Position numbers and translations under genes: made by a program. Below are positions 25,791 through 33,667 of a stretch of DNA of 64,000 nucleotides, one piece after another (position 1 is the first letter of the stretch; every line of letters starts with the position of its first letter). Under the pieces are notes generated by a model, which did no database searches, was not told where the DNA came from, and saw only the letters and a program-made list of their open reading frames with translations. The stretch comes from Microbacterium sp. USTB-Y (lineage in GTDB: Bacteria > Actinomycetota > Actinomycetes > Actinomycetales > Microbacteriaceae): the NCBI RefSeq assembly GCF_023703415.1, contig NZ_JAGMTU010000001.1, forward strand, positions 682,001 to 746,000, read 5' to 3'.

Positions 25791-26478
25791 CCAGCCCTCC
25801 GGCGGACCAGGTCCGGCGCCGGATCTGCAGGCACGGCTCCATCGGCCCGAGCTCGAGCAGGTCGCTCTCCTCCACCGTCGGGAGGACCGCCTCGACGATG
25901 TGCTCGCCGCGCGTCATCGGAGCGACGCGGGACAGATAGTCGTTGGGCGTGATCCTGGCGAAGTCCTGCTCCAGGTAGTCGGGGGCGAGCAGCGGTCCGA
26001 CGATGCGGTCCTCGAGCTGGATGGGGACATCGTCCTCGTAGTGAACGATGACGGAGTGGAAGACGTACTCGCCCGAGAAGTCCTCGGAGAGGTGCCGCGC
26101 GACGGGGTTCGCCTCCCGCTCCAGCAGGACGACCCTGGTGCTGTGCCGGTGGCCCCGGCCCTGCACCTCCTCGGCGATGTTCATCACGTCGAACAGCGGC
26201 GAGGTGGCCTTCACCGAGGCCACGAAGCTGCCGACGCCCATGTTGCGGAAGATCACGCCGTCGGCGGCCAGCTCGCGCAGCGCGCGGTTGATGGTCATCC
26301 GGGACAGGCCGAGAGCGGCGACGAGCTGGCTCTCGGACGGGAGCTGATCCCCCTCCTGCCACTCGCCGACCTCGATGCGACTCCGGATCGCGCGCTTGAT
26401 CCGCTCATACGCGGGTGCGCCGTCTCCGACGGAGGCCGCGTAGGCGCCGACGAGATCCTGGATATCGACCTGCGGCAC
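25699..26478 (-). CDS. GntR/HutC family regulator (UTRA domain)
   Basis: A 259-aa regulator with an N-terminal GntR winged helix (PAYERIKRAIRSRIEVGEWQEGDQLPSESQLVAALGLSRMTINRALRELAADGVI, about 22-77) and a C-terminal UTRA ligand domain. Ligand-pocket residues include HYEDDVPIQLEDRIV; MTRGEHIVEAVLPT resembles the HutC-type segment in histidine-utilisation regulators. It is divergent from the NCS1 permease, with a TGTATA...TATACA operator in the shared region, so it probably controls permease expression in response to a nucleobase or histidine-pathway compound. Confidence 0.88.
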   Translation of the reverse strand: MPQVDIQDLVGAYAASVGDGAPAYERIKRAIRSRIEVGEWQEGDQLPSESQLVAALGLSRMTINRALRELAADGVIFRNMGVGSFVASVKATSPLFDVMNIAEEVQGRGHRHSTRVVLLEREANPVARHLSEDFSGEYVFHSVIVHYEDDVPIQLEDRIVGPLLAPDYLEQDFARITPNDYLSRVAPMTRGEHIVEAVLPTVEESDLLELGPMEPCLQIRRRTWSAGGLVSIARLVQPGSRSRLEGSFGRDRPTRVVRG

Positions 26479-26564
26479 GGGAGACCTCCTTCGTCTGTCG
26501 CTTCTCCTCCGGGGACGAGCTGCTGCTCCCCCGGATTCTACTGGCGGGTTCGCGCGTCCACCTC

Positions 26565-26596
26565 TTGACAGAGACCTGTATATACCGCACTATACA
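26565..26596. promoter_or_regulatory. HutC-type operator and promoter of the NCS1 permease
   Basis: TTGACA at 26565-26570 is a consensus -35. Directly after it lies TGTATATACCGCACTATACA (26577-26596), with TGTATA/TATACA half-sites like known HutC operators (core GTNTAnAC). The -10 must lie within the operator (ACTATA or TATACA), so binding would repress. The 145 bp from here to the GTG at 26742 is an untranslated leader in which I recognise no riboswitch. Confidence 0.65.
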
Positions 26597-26741
26597 ACTA
26601 CGGTCCCGAAGGAGAGACGGTCTTCTCGCCTCCGGCCCCGTCTGCCGCCCCCGGGCGGCCGGCCCGAGCACCATCCCTGAGAAGCACCCGGCGCGGTCAT
26701 CGTCGACCCGCCCCGACGAAACCCGAGAGGATCCCCTTCCC

Positions 26742-28202
26742 GTGAGCGAGAACGAACCCACCCCGACCACGCAGATGCTCGCCGTCGAGACGCGCACGAT
26801 CGACGTCGTGCCGGACGCCGAGCGGCACGGTTCGCCGCGCAGCCAGTTCACCCTGTGGTTCGGCGCGAACATGCAGATCACCGCGATCGTCGACGGCGCC
26901 CTCGCCGTGGTCTTCGGCGCCGACGCGCTCTGGGCCATCATCGGGCTGCTGATCGGCAACCTCGCCGGCGGCGTCGTGATGGCGCTGCACGCGGCGCAGG
27001 GACCGCGGATGGGCCTGCCCCAGATGATCTCCAGCCGGGCCCAGTTCGGCGTCCGCGGCGCCGCCGTCCCCCTGGTCCTCGTGATCCTGATGTACCTCGG
27101 GTTCGCGGCCACCGGCACCGTGCTCACCGGACAGGCGATCAACCTCATCCTCGGCGTGGACGCCCCCGCCGTCGGGATCATCGTCTTCGGAGTGCTCACC
27201 GCGATCGTCGCGATCTTCGGGTACCGCCTCATCCACGTCGTCGGCCGCATCGCGACCGTCGCGGGCATCATCGGGTTCACCTACCTGCTGATCCGCCTGT
27301 TCCTCACCTACGACGTCGCCGCGCACGTCAACCTCAAGCCCTTCGAATGGGCGACGTTCCTGCTCGCGATCTCGCTCGGCGCCGGCTGGCAGCTCACGTT
27401 CGGACCGTACGTCGCCGACTACTCCCGGTACCTGCCGCGTTCGACCAGCGAGTCCACCACGTTCTGGGCGACGTTCACCGGCAGCGTGATCGGCTCGCAG
27501 TGGTCGATGACCCTCGGCGCCCTCGTCGCCGCCGTCGCGGGCGACGCGTTCCTCGGCAACCAGGTCGGATTCATCGGCGAGCTCGCCGGCCCGGCCGCGA
27601 TCGCGATCGTGCTGTACCTGGTGATCGTCTGCGGAAAGCTCGCGGTCAACACCCTGAACGCGTACGGCGGATTCATGTCCACGCTGACCACGGTGACCGC
27701 CTTCCGCGGCCGGACCCGCATCTCCACCCTCGCCCGCGCGCTGTACATCGTCGGGTTCATCCTGCTGTCGATGATCGTCGCCCTGGCCGCCAGTGCCGAG
27801 TTCCTCGCCTTCTTCCGCAACTTCGTGCTGCTCCTGCTGATGGTGTTCATCCCGTGGTCGGCGATCAACCTCGTCGACTACTACCTGATCTCGAAGGAAC
27901 GGATCGACATCCCGGCGCTGTACGACGCGAAGGGACGCTACGGGGCGTGGAACTGGCCCGCCCTGGCGGTCTATGCAGCCGGGGTCGTCGTGCAGATCCC
28001 GTTCCTCGCGCAGACGCTCTACACGGGACCGATCACGGAACTGCTCGGCGGTGCCGACATCTCCTGGCTCGTGGGACTCGCGGTGACCTCGGTGCTGTAC
28101 TACGTCGTCGGCAAGCGCACGAACCGCCCGCCGGCGCACATGATCTATCCGACGGACGCGCAGATGGAGGACCTCCGCATCGACGAGCACCCGCGGCCGT
28201 GA
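26742..28202 (+). CDS. NCS1 family purine/cytosine permease
   Basis: A 486-aa, 12-helix transporter. The NCS1 motif SPRSQFTLWFGANMQITAIVDGAL (30-53), helix 3 GPRMGLPQMISSRAQFGVRGA and the helix 6 region FGPYVADYSRYLPRS match CodB-like symporters of cytosine, purines, allantoin or hydantoins. Which substrate cannot be told. The GTG at 26742 follows CGAGAGGAT. It is divergent from the HutC regulator, and no catabolic gene lies nearby. Confidence 0.9.
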   Translation: MSENEPTPTTQMLAVETRTIDVVPDAERHGSPRSQFTLWFGANMQITAIVDGALAVVFGADALWAIIGLLIGNLAGGVVMALHAAQGPRMGLPQMISSRAQFGVRGAAVPLVLVILMYLGFAATGTVLTGQAINLILGVDAPAVGIIVFGVLTAIVAIFGYRLIHVVGRIATVAGIIGFTYLLIRLFLTYDVAAHVNLKPFEWATFLLAISLGAGWQLTFGPYVADYSRYLPRSTSESTTFWATFTGSVIGSQWSMTLGALVAAVAGDAFLGNQVGFIGELAGPAAIAIVLYLVIVCGKLAVNTLNAYGGFMSTLTTVTAFRGRTRISTLARALYIVGFILLSMIVALAASAEFLAFFRNFVLLLLMVFIPWSAINLVDYYLISKERIDIPALYDAKGRYGAWNWPALAVYAAGVVVQIPFLAQTLYTGPITELLGGADISWLVGLAVTSVLYYVVGKRTNRPPAHMIYPTDAQMEDLRIDEHPRP

Positions 28203-28238
28203 GGTTCGCCGCCTCAGGGACGGGCGTGCTGCCGCGCC

Positions 28239-28565
28239 TCAGGACCGCGGGGAGCAGGTGCGCGGCCCGACGTCCTCGGCGCTCAGGCGGATCCCCCCGG
28301 CCGAGTTCGCGGCGTCCGCCAGCTCCGTGAGGATCCTCCTGTCCAGCTCCGGCCCCTCCGCCTCCTCGAAGACGAACCTCAGCGGGACCGCCGGGTTGAG
28401 CCAGATCGAGCTGCGTCCCGGGGACTGATCGCCGGGATGCGCCCAGGACACGGTGAGGCTCTCGCCACGGCGCAGCTTCGTCGTGATCACGACTTTCAGG
28501 TGGGCGAGCACGCGGTCCTCGATATGGATCGGGGATTCGGATCCGCCGTAGTAGATGGTTCCCAT
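28239..28565 (-). CDS. DUF7882 family protein
   Basis: A 108-aa protein starting MGTIYYGGSESPIHIEDRVLAHLKVVITTKLRRGESLTVSW. This is characteristic of a Microbacteriaceae family annotated as DUF7882 (an ATP-dependent DNA ligase-like name also appears for relatives). A strand-rich middle, SSIWLNPAVPLRFVFEE, follows. Function is unknown. It is the last gene of a run with a 96-aa protein and an orphan LuxR regulator. Confidence 0.75.
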   Translation of the reverse strand: MGTIYYGGSESPIHIEDRVLAHLKVVITTKLRRGESLTVSWAHPGDQSPGRSSIWLNPAVPLRFVFEEAEGPELDRRILTELADAANSAGGIRLSAEDVGPRTCSPRS

Positions 28566-28573
28566 GGGTCCGC

Positions 28574-28864
28574 CTATCCGGGATCTGGGGTCGGCCGCGT
28601 CGTCGGCGGCGCGAAATGGGCGATCGGGATGGGCTTGGTGCGGCGCGGCACCAGCAGGCGAAGGTCTTCGATGACGTTCGCCGGGCTCGGGTATCGGGTG
28701 GGGAGTCCGAGATCGACCATCCAATTGACCTCGCACTCGTCGAGCGCGACCCACCAGATGCACGCGACCACGCAGCGCTCGTCGTGCGCGTCGTAGCTGT
28801 GGTCGCTGATGCTCCACTCGTTGACGGCGACCTGCCGCAGTTCGAAGCGCTCCTCCGGCGTCAT
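28574..28864 (-). CDS. Hypothetical protein, 96 aa
   Basis: Starts MTPEERFELRQVAVNEWSISDHSY, contains CVVACIWWVALDECEVNWMVDLGLPTRY and ends in a Pro-rich tail. I do not recognise a family. Its ATG overlaps the LuxR-type regulator stop by 4 bp (ATGA) and its stop is 8 bp before the DUF7882 start, so the three are one operon. Confidence 0.65.
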   Translation of the reverse strand: MTPEERFELRQVAVNEWSISDHSYDAHDERCVVACIWWVALDECEVNWMVDLGLPTRYPSPANVIEDLRLLVPRRTKPIPIAHFAPPTTRPTPDPG

Positions 28865-29523
28865 GTGCCGCTTCCGTCTTCGGGGAGCTGCGGGCCGCGC
28901 ACCCGGAGCCGGTCGGGCCGGAATCCGTGCTCGACGCCCCAGAGCACGGCCTCCGTGCGCGAGCGCACGCCGATGCGGCGATAGGCGGAGCGGATGTAGG
29001 TCTTGACCGAGTTGACCGACAGATGCGTGCGATCCGCGATCTCGGCGTTCGACAGGCCCTGCGTGATCAGGGCGAGGACCTCGGCCTCCCGCACCGTGAG
29101 GCCCTCCTCGCGGCCTGGCCAGTCCCCGGCGGTGACGGCCGGCTTGCCCTGGGTGTCGACCCACACCTGAGAACCACCGGCGCAGATCTCCTGCAGAGCG
29201 GTGACGAGCTGCCGCGCGGGGATGCCCTTGGACACGTATCCGCCCGCGCCGTTCTCGATCGCGCCGCGGATCAGCCCCTCGTCGAGGACCCAGGAATAGA
29301 CGACCACGCGTCCGACCCGCGGATTCGCCGCCAGGTCGTGCACGTCGGAGCGGTCGCCCTGCGTGGACGCGAAGGTGTCGTAGAGGGCGACGTCGACCTG
29401 CTGGGTGACGGGCTTGTTCAGGTCCAGCTCCACGACCTGGATCACGTCGCGATAGGCGCGCAGCATCGCGGCCAGGCCGCGCACGACCACCTCGTAGTCA
29501 TTCACCAGGGCGACTCGCAGCAT
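28861..29523 (-). CDS. Orphan LuxR/NarL-family response regulator
   Basis: A 220-aa protein. Its receiver domain starts MLRVALVNDYEVVVRGLAAMLR, keeps the phosphoacceptor Asp in VDVALYDTFAS and the Lys in GYVSKG. The LuxR HTH is GLTVREAEVLALITQGLSNAEIADRTHLSVNSVKTYIRSAYRRIG. No histidine kinase is adjacent. The ATG at 29523 has a GGAGGAG ribosome-binding site. A perfect 18-bp palindrome upstream recurs at the promoter of the next gene up, so the regulator probably controls both. Confidence 0.88.
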   Translation of the reverse strand: MLRVALVNDYEVVVRGLAAMLRAYRDVIQVVELDLNKPVTQQVDVALYDTFASTQGDRSDVHDLAANPRVGRVVVYSWVLDEGLIRGAIENGAGGYVSKGIPARQLVTALQEICAGGSQVWVDTQGKPAVTAGDWPGREEGLTVREAEVLALITQGLSNAEIADRTHLSVNSVKTYIRSAYRRIGVRSRTEAVLWGVEHGFRPDRLRVRGPQLPEDGSGT

Positions 29524-29719
29524 CGGAACTCCTCCATCGGCCGGGGGGACCGGCGATCCTGCGAGAAGTGTAGGGACCACGGGCACGGGAGAGGTCATGA
29601 TTCGCGCAACCCCTTCCCTGTCGTCATCTGCTCGCACGGCAGACGTTTCCGTCGTCGGGCGATGCGTCGCCGGCGCCCTGCGCCGCGTGCGACGCCGACG
29701 CGCCCTTGCTCCGCTCCCC

Positions 29720-29765
29720 ACGCTAACCAGCGGGCGGGACTGCCGTCTTCACCCCTAGGGGTGAA
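29720..29765 (-). promoter_or_regulatory. LuxR-operon promoter with 18-bp palindrome
   Basis: TTCACCCCTAGGGGTGAA (29748-29765) is a perfect palindrome. On the minus strand it is followed 22 nt later by TAGCGT (29725-29720) as a -10 box, which places the palindrome over the -35 region. The layout matches 30129-30173. The rest of the 260-bp gap (29524-29783) is untranslated or an alternative upstream start of the regulator. Confidence 0.6.
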
Positions 29766-29783
29766 ATCACGCGGCCCGCCGGG

Positions 29784-30098
29784 TCACGCGGATGCCGCGG
29801 CCGCGCTCTCTCCGGAGACGACCGGAGACGGATCCGGAGACCTCCGTCGATGCAGTTCCTCGAGGATCAGCGCCTCCCGACGGGTCAGGTACCGGCGCGG
29901 GCCATCGCGGTCGTCCGCCGTCGCCCGGCTCCCGAGCGCGTCCTCCACCCTGCCGAGCTCGATGATGAGGTCGCGGATCGTCATCTCGCTCCACGGCCGC
30001 CCGCCCGCGCGGACGAACTCCGCTCGCGGACGCGCGATCCGGCGCGGCCCCGCCGATGCGTCCCGGCGCGACTCCGCGCCGTCCTGAAGCCCGTCCAT
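29784..30098 (-). CDS. Hypothetical protein, 104 aa
   Basis: Starts MDGLQDGAESRRDASAGPRR. The likely structured part is EMTIRDLIIELGRVEDALG followed by RRYLTRREALILEELHRRR, two amphipathic helices; the ends are low-complexity. Not recognised. GGAGG precedes the ATG at 30098, and the upstream promoter carries the same type of palindrome as the LuxR operon, which supports a real, co-regulated gene. Confidence 0.5.
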   Translation of the reverse strand: MDGLQDGAESRRDASAGPRRIARPRAEFVRAGGRPWSEMTIRDLIIELGRVEDALGSRATADDRDGPRRYLTRREALILEELHRRRSPDPSPVVSGESAAAASA

Positions 30099-30128
30099 GC
30101 GTCCGCCTCCGTCCGCTCCCCCGCCTTC

Positions 30129-30173
30129 ACGGTACCGAGCGGGCGGCGCGGTGTCTTCACCCCGAAGGGTGAT
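30129..30173 (-). promoter_or_regulatory. Second LuxR-type palindromic promoter
   Basis: TTCACCCCGAAGGGTGAT (30156-30173) has TCACCC/GGGTGA arms. On the minus strand GTGAAGAC follows, then CCGCCCGCT and TACCGT (30134-30129) 21 nt after the palindrome. The same elements, in the same order and at nearly the same spacing, occur at 29720-29765. Confidence 0.6.
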
Positions 30174-30221
30174 ATCGCATCTCCGTCGTGCGCGGGCGCC
30201 TCGTCTCCGCACAGCGTGCGC

Positions 30222-30237
30222 TGTGCGTTTTCGCACA
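30222..30237. promoter_or_regulatory. Palindrome upstream of the MHS transporter
   Basis: TGTGCG-TTTT-CGCACA, a 16-bp palindrome 92 bp before the transporter ATG. It is a plausible operator for an IclR- or GntR-type regulator encoded elsewhere. Confidence 0.4.
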
Positions 30238-30328
30238 TCGCGTTCGCCGCAAATGGTCATTGCCGCAGTGCGGTGTTCCGTTCAGGCTGGGGAGTCGACA
30301 GCCGAACAGGACGTGCAAAGGAGCACAC

Positions 30329-31699
30329 ATGGCGTACGACACAGCATCCCCCTCCGGCCTGCGCCGAGTCGTGGCCGCCTCGATGGCGGGCACGGTCGTC
30401 GAGTGGTACGAGTTCTTCCTCTACGCGTCGGCGTCGACGCTCGTGCTCGGCGCCGTCTTCTTCCCGCCCTCGGACGACCCGTTCAGCGGCATCATCGCCG
30501 CCTTCGTCACCTACGCGATCGGCTTCATCGCCCGCCCGCTCGGGGGGCTCGTGTTCGGGCACCTCGGCGACAGGTACGGGCGCAAGAAGCTCCTGCAGGC
30601 CAGCATCCTGATCATCGGCGCCGCGACCTTCCTCATCGGCTGCCTGCCCGGATTCACCCAGGTCGGATATCTCGCGCCGGTCCTGCTGGTGCTGCTCCGC
30701 TTCGCCCAGGGCTTCGCGATCGGCGGGGAATGGGGCGGCGCCGTGCTGCTCGTCGCCGAGCACAGCCCCCGCGAGCGGCGCGGATTCTGGGCGAGCTGGC
30801 CGCAGGCGGCCGTCCCGGTCGGCAACCTGCTCGCCACGCTCGTGCTCTTCGCCCTGTCCGCGACGCTGCCGCAGGACGCGTTCCTGGGGTGGGGCTGGCG
30901 GATCGCGTTCTGGCTGTCCGCCGTGATCGTGCTCATCGGCTGGTACATCCGCACCAAGGTCACCGAGGCGCCGATCTTCCTGGAGATGAAGCAGGCGCAG
31001 GAGCAGGAGGCCTCGAAGAGCTTCGGTCCGCTCGAGGTCGTGCACCGCTACCCGCGCGGCGTGCTCGTCGCGATGGGCCTGCGCGTCGCGGAGAACATCC
31101 TCTACTACGTGGTCGTCACCTTCTCGATCGTGTACCTCACCCAGTCCGTCAAGGAGGCGACGTCGGCGACGCTGCTCGTCCTCGCCGGCGCCCACGTGGT
31201 GCACTTCCTCGTGATCCCGCTGTTCGGACGACTGTCCGACCGCTGGGGCCGCAAGCCCGTCTACGCGGTCGGCGCGATCCTCGGCGCCGCGTGGGGCTTC
31301 TTCGCCTTCCCGATGATGAACACCGGCAACCCCGTCGTCATCTGGGCGGCCATCGCCCTCGGCCTCGTCTTCCACGCGGCGATGTACGCGGGGCAGCCCG
31401 CGATCATGGCGGAGATGTTCCCGACGCGGATGCGGTACTCGGGCGTCAGCCTCGGCTACCAGGTCACGTCGATCTTCGCCGGTTCGCTGGCCCCGATCAT
31501 CGCGACCAGCCTGCTCGCACAGTACGGCTCGAGCGTCCCGGTCGCGATCTACGTGGCGATCGCCTGCGCGATCACGCTCATCGCCGTGGCCGCGGCCCGC
31601 GAGACGAAGGGGGCGGATCTGCGCGCGCTCGACGCGGAGGACCGGTCGCGCCTGGCCCCCACCTCCTCTTCCGCGGAGGACGCCGTCCGGCAGCGCTGA
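30329..31699 (+). CDS. MFS transporter, MHS (metabolite:H+ symporter) family
   Basis: A 456-aa, 12-helix protein. VVAASMAGTVVEWYEFFLYASAS (15-37) and FGHLGDRYGRKKLLQ are the MHS hallmarks shared by ShiA, ProP, KgtP and CitA; RFAQGFAIGGEWGGAVLLVAEHSPRERRGFWAS is the helix 4-5 signature. The family imports shikimate, alpha-ketoglutarate, citrate or betaine; the substrate here is unknown. AAAGGAG precedes the ATG at 30329. A strong terminator follows. Confidence 0.9.
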   Translation: MAYDTASPSGLRRVVAASMAGTVVEWYEFFLYASASTLVLGAVFFPPSDDPFSGIIAAFVTYAIGFIARPLGGLVFGHLGDRYGRKKLLQASILIIGAATFLIGCLPGFTQVGYLAPVLLVLLRFAQGFAIGGEWGGAVLLVAEHSPRERRGFWASWPQAAVPVGNLLATLVLFALSATLPQDAFLGWGWRIAFWLSAVIVLIGWYIRTKVTEAPIFLEMKQAQEQEASKSFGPLEVVHRYPRGVLVAMGLRVAENILYYVVVTFSIVYLTQSVKEATSATLLVLAGAHVVHFLVIPLFGRLSDRWGRKPVYAVGAILGAAWGFFAFPMMNTGNPVVIWAAIALGLVFHAAMYAGQPAIMAEMFPTRMRYSGVSLGYQVTSIFAGSLAPIIATSLLAQYGSSVPVAIYVAIACAITLIAVAAARETKGADLRALDAEDRSRLAPTSSSAEDAVRQR

Positions 31700-31709
31700 C
31701 GAAACAGCC

Positions 31710-31747
31710 GGCGGGGCTGTCGACGCTGCGGCGGCGACAGCCCCGCC
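31710..31747. terminator. Terminator between MHS transporter and AraC regulator
   Basis: GGCGGGGCTGTCG (31710-31722) and CGACAGCCCCGCC (31735-31747) form a perfect 13-bp stem with a 12-nt loop between converging genes. Confidence 0.85.
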
Positions 31748-31756
31748 CTTCGGAAC

Positions 31757-32590
31757 TCAGATTCCCGGCGCACGGGTCCGCCCCGCGAGGAACGGGCGGT
31801 ACGACGCGGAATGATCGTGCCCGCAGGCGCAGCGCTCGACGTCGCCGTGCAGGAGTTCCTTGGGCGTCTGGCCGGTCAGGCGCAGGCACTCGCGGCTCAG
31901 GTGCGCCTGGTCCGCATACCCTGCATCCACGGCCAGCCCCGCGATCCCGTCGGCGCCGACCCGCGCACGGGAAGTCGCGCCGGCCTGAGCGAGGGCGAGG
32001 AATCCCTGGAATCGCAGCGTGCGCTGCAGCACCTTGGGGCTGAGTCCGACCGCGCTCAGCGAGCGCCGCCGCAGTTGACTCTCCGACAGCCCCACGTCCG
32101 CGGCGACCGCGCCGACCTCGACGGGACGCCAGGGCATGAGCGCTTCGACTGCGGCGCGCAGCAGGGGATCGGCCGCCCTCCCCACCCGGAATCGCTGCAT
32201 CAGGAACGCCTCGAGCAGTCCGATCCCGCGCTCGGCGGCGCCGACCGCTGCGACGTCGTCGAGAAGGCGCTCCGCGAGGCCTCCCCAGACCTCCACGAGA
32301 GGCACGCTCCGGTCGACCAGCTCCTCGAACGGCATCGGCAGCGGCGGCGCGCCACCCGGACGGAAGCGCACCCCGAGGATCGTAGTGCGCGACGGGATGG
32401 CCTCGAGTCGATGCCGGGTGAGCGGGCCGAACACCCGCGCGCCCCCTCCCACCACCACATGGATCTCCATGCCGCCGGTGGGCAGGTGACGGTGGATGAC
32501 GGGCTCGTCACCGAAGCGCTGCACCCAGACCGTGCGCACCATGCCGGCCAGCGCCGCACTCGGCTGCCGCTCGCGGTACGTGTCGGCCAT
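31757..32590 (-). CDS. AraC family regulator with DUF6597-type N-terminus
   Basis: A 277-aa protein. The N-terminal domain (FGDEPVIHRHLPTGGMEIHVVVGGG, then LGVRFRPGGAPPLPMPFEEL) is the DUF6597 sensor-like region. The C-terminal AraC HTH includes PVEVGAVAADVGLSESQLRRRSLSAVGLSPKVLQRTLRF and LAVDAGYADQAHLSRECLRLTGQTPKEL. It converges on the MHS transporter. Its target is unknown; the transporter or the membrane protein operon behind it are candidates. Confidence 0.85.
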   Translation of the reverse strand: MADTYRERQPSAALAGMVRTVWVQRFGDEPVIHRHLPTGGMEIHVVVGGGARVFGPLTRHRLEAIPSRTTILGVRFRPGGAPPLPMPFEELVDRSVPLVEVWGGLAERLLDDVAAVGAAERGIGLLEAFLMQRFRVGRAADPLLRAAVEALMPWRPVEVGAVAADVGLSESQLRRRSLSAVGLSPKVLQRTLRFQGFLALAQAGATSRARVGADGIAGLAVDAGYADQAHLSRECLRLTGQTPKELLHGDVERCACGHDHSASYRPFLAGRTRAPGI

Positions 32591-32596
32591 CTCGCC

Positions 32597-33019
32597 TCAG
32601 CTCTCCTTGGGGAAGGCGGCCCGCATCTCCCGGCTGTTCAACAGCACCGCGATCACGACGATGAGGACCCCGATGAGTCCCTGCTCGATCTTCATCCAGA
32701 GCGGATAGCCCGAATCCGGCGAGACGATGATCAGGCCGATGCCGATCGGCGCGAGGATCGAGATCCATCGCATCCTCGTGAAGGCGCGACGGCTCCCGCG
32801 CGCCACCGCTCTCGTCACCACGACGAACACGAGGCTCGCCACCGCGACGACTGAGCCGCGCAGCCACACGACCCAGTTCACCTCGGCGGGGTCGACGACG
32901 GCGAGAACCGCGGCGGCGGCCAGCGCGATCAGCGACACCGCGGCGCACAGCCACCACAGCCGGCGCACGGCGTCGAGCGCCGGGCGCACCGCCGTGCGAC
33001 GGTCGATGGACAGGGTCAT
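32597..33019 (-). CDS. Four-helix membrane protein, 140 aa
   Basis: Starts MTLSIDRRTAVRPALDAVRRLWW. Hydrophobic segments occur near residues 22-42, 48-68, 85-100 and 110-128. No family is recognised. Its ATG overlaps the stop of the TetR gene by 4 bp, so it is co-expressed with and probably controlled by that regulator; small TetR-linked membrane proteins are often transport-related, but nothing here proves that. Confidence 0.7.
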   Translation of the reverse strand: MTLSIDRRTAVRPALDAVRRLWWLCAAVSLIALAAAAVLAVVDPAEVNWVVWLRGSVVAVASLVFVVVTRAVARGSRRAFTRMRWISILAPIGIGLIIVSPDSGYPLWMKIEQGLIGVLIVVIAVLLNSREMRAAFPKES

Positions 33020-33618
33020 GATCGGACTCCTTCTTCCGGGCGGGTGGCCCTCTGGTACAGGGCGACGATCTCCTCGATCGCCGTCGCGGTGGCGGCCTCG
33101 TCCGACGGCATGGTCATGGCGAACGCGTCGATGGTCGCGCGGATCGAGCGCGCCACCACAAGGGGGTCGAAGGCGCGGAACTCGCCCGCCGCCTGCCCGT
33201 GCGTCAGGAGCACGGAGAGCAGCAGCGCCGAGGTGTCCTCGCGCAGATCGTTGTCGGCGCGAGGGGCGTTGCGGATGACCTCGATCACGGCGCGGGCCGA
33301 GAGCCGGTTGTCGGCGAGGAAGCGCAGATTGGCCCTCAGGTACGCCGTGAGCTTGCCCGCCCACGTCGGTTCGGCCTCCATGGCGGGGACCATGACGAGC
33401 GCGGCCCGCTGGACCACGTGCTCGACGAGCGCGGCCATGAGCGCCGCCTTGTCGGCGAAGTGGTACGAGATCATGCGCGTGCTGCTGAGCCCTGCCGTCT
33501 CGCGGATCCGGGCGAAGGATGCACTCGCGAAGCCCTGCTCCGCGAGCACCCGGACCGTCGCCTCGACGATCTCGGTGCGGCGCTCCTGGGTCGTGCGATA
33601 GCTGCGCGTCGGAGTCAT
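33016..33618 (-). CDS. TetR family transcriptional regulator
   Basis: A 200-aa protein with the TetR HTH near the N-terminus: RRTEIVEATVRVLAEQGFASASFARIRETAGLSSTRMISYHFADKAALMAALV. The ligand domain follows. The TTACT-TAACTG-AGTAA palindrome 11 bp upstream of the ATG is its likely autoregulatory operator. It forms a two-gene operon with the membrane protein. Confidence 0.9.
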   Translation of the reverse strand: MTPTRSYRTTQERRTEIVEATVRVLAEQGFASASFARIRETAGLSSTRMISYHFADKAALMAALVEHVVQRAALVMVPAMEAEPTWAGKLTAYLRANLRFLADNRLSARAVIEVIRNAPRADNDLREDTSALLLSVLLTHGQAAGEFRAFDPLVVARSIRATIDAFAMTMPSDEAATATAIEEIVALYQRATRPEEGVRS

Positions 33619-33628
33619 GTCCTCATAA

Positions 33629-33644
33629 TTACTTAACTGAGTAA
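33629..33644. promoter_or_regulatory. TetR operator
   Basis: TTACTTAACTGAGTAA is an inverted repeat (TTACT/AGTAA), AT-rich against a GC-rich background, placed over the tetR start region. Confidence 0.6.
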
Positions 33645-33667
33645 ATATGGCAAGCCCCTCCGGAGCA

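Noticed and set aside
26597..26741. Possible riboswitch in the long leader of the NCS1 permease
   Set aside because: I saw no purine, guanidine, TPP or preQ1 aptamer core; a HutC operator already explains regulation.
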